Assembly: GCA_003599205.1 (NCBI GenBank)
Contig: QZJA01000014.1
Coordinates: 1-28,472 of the forward strand
DNA length: 28,472 bases
DNA from: Candidatus Parcubacteria bacterium
GTDB taxonomy: Bacteria > Patescibacteriota > Patescibacteriia > UBA1558 > GWA2-36-10
Direction: 5' to 3'
The notes beneath the pieces were generated by a model that was given only the letters and a program-made list of their open reading frames with translations, was not told the origin of the DNA and did no database searches. A program made the position numbers and the translations under genes. Every line of letters starts with the position of its first letter. The first letter of the stretch is position 1. This document shows positions 23,023 through 28,472 of this stretch, piece after piece.

Positions 23023-24948
23023 ATGTTTGGATTCAATAAAATAAAAGAGGCCAGCAAGAAGTCGACAGAGAATTTAGAGGATCAAATTCAAACAGTTGAT
23101 TCGGCTATGATGGTAGCACCCAAGAGCCAGACTCAAGTTTTTGAAGAGGAAAAAGAAGTTTTGGAAGCGGAAAAAGTATTCCGTGAAGGCATAGTTTCAG
23201 TTCGGGATGTGATTGCTCCAGCTTCATTCAAGATAGATAGAGATTTTCTGTTACTCAATAATACTTATGTCAGGACTTTATTTGTGATGACCTATCCAAG
23301 ATATGTAACGATCGGCTGGTTTGCACCTATTATAAATGAGAGTTTGACTCTGGACATATCAATGTTTTTTTATCCCATGAAAACAGGCTTGGTCTTGAAA
23401 CAATTGAAAAATAAAGTCGGTACCATGGAGGCACAGATTATCTCTGATCATGAAAAAGGAGCACCGCGAGATCCTATCGCTGAGACAGCTCTGCGTGATA
23501 TAGAAGATTTGCGTGATTCGTTGAGCCAAGGTACAGAAAGATTTTTTCAATATGCTCTGTATGTCACAATTTATGCCAAAAATAAAGAAGAATTAGAGCT
23601 AGCCACTGATAGAGTGGAGAATCTCTTGGGTATGCAGTTGATTTATTCACGTAAGGCGTTATTTCAGACAGAGCAGGGCTTCAATTCAACTTTGCCACTT
23701 GGTAATGATGAGTTGGGTATTACGACTAATATGAATAGCTCTCCTATTGCTTCTTCTTTCCCTTTTGTTTCTTCTGAGCTGACTTCAGATCAAGGTATTC
23801 TCTACGGTATTAACATGCATAATAACAGCTTGGTTCTTTTTGATCGTTTCAGCTTGCAGAATGCCAATATGGTTGTTTTCGCTACTTCTGGTGCGGGCAA
23901 AAGTTACGCTATTAAGCTAGAGATTTTGCGTTCTATGATGTTGGGTACTGATGTTATAGTTATTGATCCTGAATTTGAGTACAAACATTTGTCTGATGCG
24001 GTCAACGGTTCATACATTAATGTTTCTTTGAACTCTGAGAGTAAATTAAATCCTTTTGATTTGCCTAGAGCAGTAAGCGGTGAATCAAAACCAGAAGATA
24101 TTTTGCGTAGTGCCGTTATTACCCTAAAAGGCCTTATTAGACTGATGATAGGAGATATTACTAATGCCGAAGACTCTATTCTTGATCGGGCTCTTTTGGA
24201 AACTTACGCCAAAAAAGACATTACGCCAGCTAGCGATTTGAGTAATGTAGAACCACCCCTTATGTCTGATTTGGAGGATGTTTTGCTTAGTATGGAAGGT
24301 GGTGAGGATATGGCTTTGAGGATAAAAAAATATACTGAAGGTACATTTTCCGGATTGTTTAATAGTCCGACAAACATTGAGGTCAATAATCAACTAGTGG
24401 TATTTTGTATTCGTGATTTGGAAGATGAGTTGCGCCCAATTGGTATGTATATAGTTATCAACTACATTTGGAATATTATCCGTAGCGAGATGAAAAAAAG
24501 AATGCTAGTAGTCGACGAAGCTTGGATCATGATGCGACATGAAGATAGTGCTAAGTTTATGTTTGCTCTAGTAAAGCGTTGTCGTAAATACTACATGGGA
24601 GTGACAACCATTACTCAAGATGTAAATGACTTTTTGACTTCGCCTTTTGGTAGTGCCATAGTGACAAACTCATCTATTCAATTGCTTTTGAAGCAATCTC
24701 AAGCAGCTATAAGTTTGATTCAGAAAACTTTCATGCTTACGGAAGGAGAAAAGTACTTGCTTTTGGAATCAGCTGTTGGTGAAGGCATATTTTTTGCCGG
24801 AGCAAAGCACGCGGCGATAAAGATACAAGCTTCATATGCCGAGCACCAAATCATTACCTCTGATCCAAGGCAATTGTTGGAGATAGAGGAGGCCAAGAAA
24901 GAATTTGAAGAGGCTATGTTGGCGGAAGCAGAGACTAGCCCTAGCTAA
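23023..24948 (+). CDS. virB4: VirB4-family ATPase of a type IV secretion-like system
   Basis: 641 residues, the energiser of assembly or substrate transfer at the cytosolic face of the membrane. An N-terminal VirB4 domain (about 60-250: DFLLLNNTYVRTLFVMTYPR, GWFAPIINESLTLDISMFFY, RFFQYALYVTIYAKN) precedes the RecA-like motor. Walker A is ATSGAGKS (287-294), Walker B is MLVVDEAW (494-501), and a TTITQDVNDF motif (528-537) follows, with SPFGSAIVTNSSIQLLLKQS typical of the VirB4/TraC C-terminal lobe. It is catalytically complete by these motifs. It is flanked by the PrgI and TraC-like genes upstream and NTF2-like and other membrane-protein genes downstream, matching a secretion-channel operon. 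No separate VirD4-like coupling ATPase is present in the window. Confidence 0.93.
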   Translation: MFGFNKIKEASKKSTENLEDQIQTVDSAMMVAPKSQTQVFEEEKEVLEAEKVFREGIVSVRDVIAPASFKIDRDFLLLNNTYVRTLFVMTYPRYVTIGWFAPIINESLTLDISMFFYPMKTGLVLKQLKNKVGTMEAQIISDHEKGAPRDPIAETALRDIEDLRDSLSQGTERFFQYALYVTIYAKNKEELELATDRVENLLGMQLIYSRKALFQTEQGFNSTLPLGNDELGITTNMNSSPIASSFPFVSSELTSDQGILYGINMHNNSLVLFDRFSLQNANMVVFATSGAGKSYAIKLEILRSMMLGTDVIVIDPEFEYKHLSDAVNGSYINVSLNSESKLNPFDLPRAVSGESKPEDILRSAVITLKGLIRLMIGDITNAEDSILDRALLETYAKKDITPASDLSNVEPPLMSDLEDVLLSMEGGEDMALRIKKYTEGTFSGLFNSPTNIEVNNQLVVFCIRDLEDELRPIGMYIVINYIWNIIRSEMKKRMLVVDEAWIMMRHEDSAKFMFALVKRCRKYYMGVTTITQDVNDFLTSPFGSAIVTNSSIQLLLKQSQAAISLIQKTFMLTEGEKYLLLESAVGEGIFFAGAKHAAIKIQASYAEHQIITSDPRQLLEIEEAKKEFEEAMLAEAETSPS

Positions 24949-24969
24949 TAATAGAATTAACATTTTTAT

Positions 24970-25530
24970 ATGGAAAAAAGCAAAAGAAAAATAATTATCC
25001 TCGCCGCCATAGCTATATTGGTGATTATTATTTTATTATGGTTGATGTTGAGAGGTTCGGATGTGTGGCAACCACAAAATTCTACACCGCTAGCCAATGA
25101 TAATACTTCTTTTATACCACCAAGCAAAAATTTGGCGTATGACCCTAACGTAGTTCCAGTTTTTACGGAAACAGAGTTCAATGTCATAAATTTGGCCAAA
25201 GATTTTGCTGCCAGATTTGGCTCTTGGTCAACCGACAATCAAGGAAAAAATCTAGAAGAATTATTGCCGCTTAGCACTAGCAATATGAAAAATTATTTGG
25301 CTGGCATTGAGCTCAATTATGATACAGAGAATTTTACCGGTATAAGCACCAAGAGTTTGTCGGCTAAAATAAAAACCATGGATGAAGAAAGCGCGGTGAT
25401 TATAGTGTCTACCCAGAGAATAGAAACAAATAGCCAGCTTGAAGATAAAGTCTATTATCAAGATATTGAAATACAAGCTTCAAAGATTGGTGATAAATGG
25501 TTGGTTGATGCTGCTAATTGGCAAGAATAA
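24970..25530 (+). CDS. Membrane-anchored NTF2-like protein, VirB8-like candidate
   Basis: 186 residues. A Lys-rich start and one membrane helix (about residues 8-28), a short polar linker, then an extracytoplasmic domain of about 130 residues. The domain begins with a helix (TETEFNVINLAKDFAARFGS) and ends in strands with IVSTQRIET, YYQDIEIQASKIGDKWLV and DAANWQE. One N-terminal helix plus an NTF2-like domain ending in a K-W-x-V-x-x-x-x-W pattern is the architecture of VirB8/TcpC-type channel proteins, and the position just after virB4 fits. Sequence identity to named VirB8 proteins could not be tested, so the family call is inference from shape and context. Confidence 0.65.
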   Translation: MEKSKRKIIILAAIAILVIIILLWLMLRGSDVWQPQNSTPLANDNTSFIPPSKNLAYDPNVVPVFTETEFNVINLAKDFAARFGSWSTDNQGKNLEELLPLSTSNMKNYLAGIELNYDTENFTGISTKSLSAKIKTMDEESAVIIVSTQRIETNSQLEDKVYYQDIEIQASKIGDKWLVDAANWQE

Positions 25531-25541
25531 TTTTGTTTATT

Positions 25542-26066
25542 ATGGCAAATACCACAATAAAAAGCGGGCCAAGCGAGAGTGCTGGTTTTGCCGCTGCTAC
25601 CCAAGCAGTAGAAGAGCCAGATATTGAAGATGTTGATGATGAGGAGGAAGAGGATGAAGACGAGGAAAATGAAGATGTTAAAAGAAGGCAACTGGAAGTA
25701 GTCAAAAATAGATCAAAATTATATCGTCAAAAAGCTAAGCAGTTGATTGATAATAAACTAAAGACACAATTGATTGCCCGAGCAAGGATGAGAATTATTA
25801 ATATTATTTTTGGAGTTACAGGGGTGGGATTGATTGTAACGGTGGGCAACATGCTCTTTCAGGCCATAGCTGGTAATTTGTTACGCATTAAAGGTGTTAC
25901 TAAGTTGACTGGTATAGAATTGGGTATTTTAGTAGGTTTGTTTTTGCTACTTTTGGCCTTGTACATATTGATTTTAATGGTTGTATCTTTGTTTACCGAC
26001 CCTTGGAGCGCGGGATTGGTAGCTATTGAGTCAGCTATAAAAAAATTATTTGGTATATTAGATTAA
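25542..26066 (+). CDS. Small membrane protein with acidic N-terminus and two membrane helices
   Basis: 174 residues from ATG 25542; an in-frame TTG at 25518 overlaps the previous gene and is less likely. Residues 24-47 are almost all Asp/Glu, followed by a basic amphipathic helix (about 48-82, KRRQLEVVKNRSKLYRQKAK) that may form a coiled coil. Two hydrophobic segments (about 85-110 and 125-150) suggest an integral membrane protein with both ends in the cytosol. I recognise no family. It lies between the NTF2-like and beta-propeller genes with 11- and 10-base gaps, so it is probably a structural part of the same apparatus. Confidence 0.72.
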   Translation: MANTTIKSGPSESAGFAAATQAVEEPDIEDVDDEEEEDEDEENEDVKRRQLEVVKNRSKLYRQKAKQLIDNKLKTQLIARARMRIINIIFGVTGVGLIVTVGNMLFQAIAGNLLRIKGVTKLTGIELGILVGLFLLLLALYILILMVVSLFTDPWSAGLVAIESAIKKLFGILD

Positions 26067-26076
26067 ATAAAATAAT

Positions 26077-27297
26077 ATGGGTATAAAAAGAATATTATTA
26101 TTGGTCGCTTTTGTAGTTTTTGTCTTGGGTATGGCCTTTGCGCTTTATTGGGTATTTTTTAAAAGCCCAGCTTTACCGGGAGATGACCTAGACAATGTCA
26201 ACGGCAGTGGGGCTTTGCCGGGGATAGGTGAAGGTAATATTAGTGTTATAAGTACAACTACGCCGGATATCGGTGATTTGCCTTGGAAAGATTTGGAGGA
26301 TAAAATTTCACCAACAGCCAATGGTGGCTTGACCAAAGTGACCAAAGTGACTGAGGGAGAAATAAAAGGCTTGGAAAGTAATGGTACTGATTTGAAATTT
26401 TATAATGCCGATTCAAAGCAATTTTATAAAATTGGTGTTGATGGAAAAGCAGAATTGTTGACCGACAAGAAATTTTATAATGTAGACAAAGTCAGCTGGT
26501 CTGACAAAGGTGATAAGGCAGTTTTGGAATACCCAGACGGCTCAAATATTTTGTACAATTTTGAAACAGGCAAACAGGTGACTTTACCAATTGAACTTCA
26601 GGATTTTTCTTTCAATCGAGCAGGGGCCAATCTAGCAGCTGAGTGGATTGATGCTAGTGGTAATGATGATAATAATTGGCTGGTTTTGGTCAGCGAGGAT
26701 GGCGGTAATATTGATTTGATTGAGCCTTTAGGCGATCAAGCAGCTGACACGGCTATAGGCTTTTCACCAGACAATCAGATAGCGGCTTTATACCGCGATT
26801 ATCTTGATTTGCAGAGGCAGGAAATTTTCCCTATCGGTCTTCATGATGAAAATTTTAATTCTTTTGTGGTGCAGGGTGCAGGCTTTACTTCTGAGTGGTC
26901 TCCGAGCGGTCAATCATTGGTCTATAGTATTTACAATAAAGAATCAGATTATTTGCCTACTTTGTGGGTGACTCAAGGAGATACCAACACTCTTGGTCAA
27001 GTGAAAGTATCTTTGAATTTGAATACTTGGCCGGACAAATGTACTTTTTCTGGGGACAATGTCATGTATTGTGCTGTGCCCAGAGGCCTTCCTCGGGGAG
27101 CTGGTCTATATCCAGAGATAGCTGAGAGTTATAACGACACTTTTTATCGAGTGGATTTAAACAGTGGTGTTCAGACTTTGGTTGCTGATCCCATAGGGGA
27201 TAACCTGGGCTACAATGCTCATAATTTGTTTATTTCCGGTAATGTTCTATATTTTACTGACCAAAATGGCGATTTACAAAGTATAAATTTGCAATAA
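26077..27297 (+). CDS. Membrane-anchored extracytoplasmic protein, beta-propeller candidate
   Basis: 406 residues. One N-terminal membrane helix (about 5-28) and a Gly/Pro/Asp-rich linker precede a beta-rich domain. The domain shows repeated short blades with patterns such as VSWSDKGDKAVLEYPDGSN, AIGFSPDNQIAALY and FTSEWSPSGQSLVYSIYNK. The W/F-S-P/D-x-G/N-x-x-(hydrophobic) spacing is like TolB/PD40-type propellers, and the end, NVLYFTDQNGDLQSINLQ, would close the ring. No catalytic motif is evident. In this operon it would sit on the outer face of the membrane as a scaffold or binding platform. The propeller call is from repeat pattern only. Confidence 0.7.
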   Translation: MGIKRILLLVAFVVFVLGMAFALYWVFFKSPALPGDDLDNVNGSGALPGIGEGNISVISTTTPDIGDLPWKDLEDKISPTANGGLTKVTKVTEGEIKGLESNGTDLKFYNADSKQFYKIGVDGKAELLTDKKFYNVDKVSWSDKGDKAVLEYPDGSNILYNFETGKQVTLPIELQDFSFNRAGANLAAEWIDASGNDDNNWLVLVSEDGGNIDLIEPLGDQAADTAIGFSPDNQIAALYRDYLDLQRQEIFPIGLHDENFNSFVVQGAGFTSEWSPSGQSLVYSIYNKESDYLPTLWVTQGDTNTLGQVKVSLNLNTWPDKCTFSGDNVMYCAVPRGLPRGAGLYPEIAESYNDTFYRVDLNSGVQTLVADPIGDNLGYNAHNLFISGNVLYFTDQNGDLQSINLQ

Positions 27298-27323
27298 AAT
27301 ATTTCTAAGCTAACTTGGAGCAT

Positions 27324-28067
27324 ATGAAAAATAAAAAAACAACATTAGTTCTTATTTTGGCAATTATACTGACTGGCGTTTCTTTGGTTTATATTAGCCC
27401 AGTTGAAGCCAGTGACCAGATGATTTTTAAGCCTAGCGTAGAAATACCCGGCATGGGAGAGTTCCTCCAGCAAAATGAGGGCGGTGGTTATATAATCAAC
27501 AGCAATACTTTAGGAAATTATATTAGCGCTGTCTATACTTATGCGGCTCGTTTTGTGTCAGTCCTTGGTATGCTGATGCTGGTCATTGCTGGCTGGCAAT
27601 GGCTGTTTGCTGCTGGTAGCGCTGACAAAATAAACAACGCCAAGCAAACAATCAATGGCGTTTTAATAGGTATGATACTTCTTCTGGGTGGTCAACTATT
27701 ACTCAGTCAGATATCGGTTAACCTAGTGAAATTTACCAGCTTGGATATAAGAAGTAATATATTTACTAACTCAGCACCAATTAATAGTTGTGAAGGAGTG
27801 AGACAGTCAAATCCTGGTCAGACCTGTGGTGCAGAGGTGGTGCTTTCGGCCGATGTTGAACAAACAGAGATTTGCTTAATGTGGGGATGCGCAGCTAATG
27901 AGGGACAGTGTTTGATTATAGGTACTGCTTTTACAGGGGGAAGTTTTGTAGATTATTGTCCATCTACTAAAGCTGAATTAGAACAAAAAAGGATGTCCGC
28001 AAATTATAACGGAACATGTGATTGTTATACCAATGAAGAATTGGTATTGATGAATCTGGCAAGATAG
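27324..28067 (+). CDS. VirB2/TrbC-like pilin candidate with cysteine-rich C-terminal domain
   Basis: 247 residues from ATG 27324; an in-frame TTG at 27315 is the alternative. A signal peptide (about 1-30, ending PVEAS) precedes two hydrophobic helices (about 65-92 and 109-130) joined by a short polar turn, GSADKINNAKQT. This is the VirB2/TrbC pilin hairpin as I recall it from CPR and Gram-positive systems. Unlike classical pilins it continues for about 115 residues with eight cysteines (C156, C168, C184, C189, C196, C212, C232, C234), an even number suited to disulfides. It is the last gene of the VirB4 operon. It could be the pilus subunit or a two-helix membrane component with an exposed disulfide-rich head. 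Confidence 0.75.
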   Translation: MKNKKTTLVLILAIILTGVSLVYISPVEASDQMIFKPSVEIPGMGEFLQQNEGGGYIINSNTLGNYISAVYTYAARFVSVLGMLMLVIAGWQWLFAAGSADKINNAKQTINGVLIGMILLLGGQLLLSQISVNLVKFTSLDIRSNIFTNSAPINSCEGVRQSNPGQTCGAEVVLSADVEQTEICLMWGCAANEGQCLIIGTAFTGGSFVDYCPSTKAELEQKRMSANYNGTCDCYTNEELVLMNLAR

Positions 28068-28071
28068 TGGG

Positions 28072-28472
28072 TTATTCCAAGTGCATTTCAGTTTTTAGGC
28101 TAGCTAGGGTTGACTGCAATTCCTTTTGAGAGAGATATTTTTTATTATTTATGACTTCTTTGGCCCATTTTTGGGCCTTTTTTATTAGGGCAGTATCAGA
28201 CAATTTAGCAATTTTGAGCTTCATTAGGCCAGTTTGTCTATTGCCAAAGATTTCACCTGAGCCTCTGAGCTCCAGATCTAGCTCAGCCAGCTTGAAACCG
28301 TCATTGGTTTTGGTCAGGGCACGTAGTCTTTCTTTGCTGAGCTGAGAGTCATCGGTGGTAAACAAGAGACAAAAACTTTCTAGCTCATTGCGGCCAATAC
28401 GGCCACGGAATTGGTGTAGTTGTGACAAGCCGAAGCGTTCAGCTCCTTCAATAAACATAAGAGTAGCCCCCG
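28072..28472 (-). CDS. recG: ATP-dependent DNA helicase RecG, C-terminal fragment (cut by window edge)
   Basis: Superfamily 2 helicase that remodels stalled forks and branched DNA. Only about the last 133 residues are in the window; the frame continues past base 28472 with GATL before the internal Met at 28458. The helicase motif VI region AERFGLSQLHQFRGRIGRN is exact for RecG, followed by the wedge-region-like sequence LAELDLELRGSGEIFGNRQT and the variable C-terminal helices. It converges on the pilin-like gene with a 4-base gap and no visible terminator between them. Confidence 0.95.
   Translation of the reverse strand, partial: GATLMFIEGAERFGLSQLHQFRGRIGRNELESFCLLFTTDDSQLSKERLRALTKTNDGFKLAELDLELRGSGEIFGNRQTGLMKLKIAKLSDTALIKKAQKWAKEVINNKKYLSQKELQSTLASLKTEMHLE

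Noticed and set aside
22338..24948. A single virB4 gene broken by a frameshift
   Set aside because: Each product has its own start and its own N-terminal domain, and the 4-base gap is normal for this operon.
28060..28080. Terminator between the pilin-like gene and recG
   Set aside because: The 4-base gap and flanking bases show no inverted repeat with a T run.
1..28472. Alternative genetic code (TGA as glycine, as in Gracilibacteria)
   Set aside because: No in-frame TGA occurs inside conserved proteins; all genes read full length with the standard code.

Overview
The window looks like a chromosomal segment of a Candidate Phyla Radiation (Patescibacteria) bacterium, most likely of the Parcubacteria type. 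The evidence is AT-rich DNA, tightly packed genes with very short gaps, start codons with almost no Shine-Dalgarno sequences, and a PrgI / TraC-like / VirB4 / VirB6 / VirB2-like gene set beside a giant cysteine-rich exported protein. I recall that combination from this group; no database was searched. Nothing points to a plasmid or phage: I see no relaxase, integrase, transposase, CRISPR array, tRNA or rRNA.

Layout. (1) 1-4347: a compact housekeeping operon. It starts with the 3' part of leuS, whose CP1 region carries a complete NUDIX hydrolase domain, followed by a Sua5/YrdC tRNA-modification enzyme, an MFS transporter and rsmA. (2) 4395-17100: a promoter, then a membrane-anchored thrombospondin-type-3 protein, a 2691-residue secreted cysteine-rich protein, a VirB6/TrbL-like polytopic membrane protein and an unrecognised soluble protein. 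(3) 17095-18300, minus strand: a Trm11-like THUMP/methyltransferase converging on the previous gene by a 6-base overlap. (4) 18301-20336: divergent promoters, a hairpin-rich leader and the rpsF-ssb-rpsR-efp operon, closed by a textbook terminator. (5) 20359-28067: a second promoter of nearly the same sequence as the one at 4395. It drives an unrecognised P/E/K-rich soluble protein, a PrgI-like protein, a stand-alone TraC/VirB4 N-domain protein, a VirB4 ATPase, an NTF2-like (VirB8-like) membrane protein, a two-helix membrane protein, an anchored beta-propeller candidate and a VirB2-like pilin with a cysteine-rich tail. (6) 28072-28472, minus strand: the C-terminal end of recG, cut by the window edge.

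How the genes fit together. Regions 2 and 5 can be read as one type IV secretion-like apparatus. VirB4 would be the energiser, PrgI, VirB6-like and VirB8-like proteins the membrane channel, and the VirB2-like protein a pilus subunit. The giant disulfide-rich protein with carbohydrate-binding-like folds would be the exposed surface or export component. No coupling protein, relaxase or VirB11 is seen, so a surface appendage, adhesin or DNA-uptake role is at least as likely as conjugation. This is inference from gene content. No intergenic stretch exceeds about 215 bases; the longest (18301-18513) holds two promoters and the rpsF leader.
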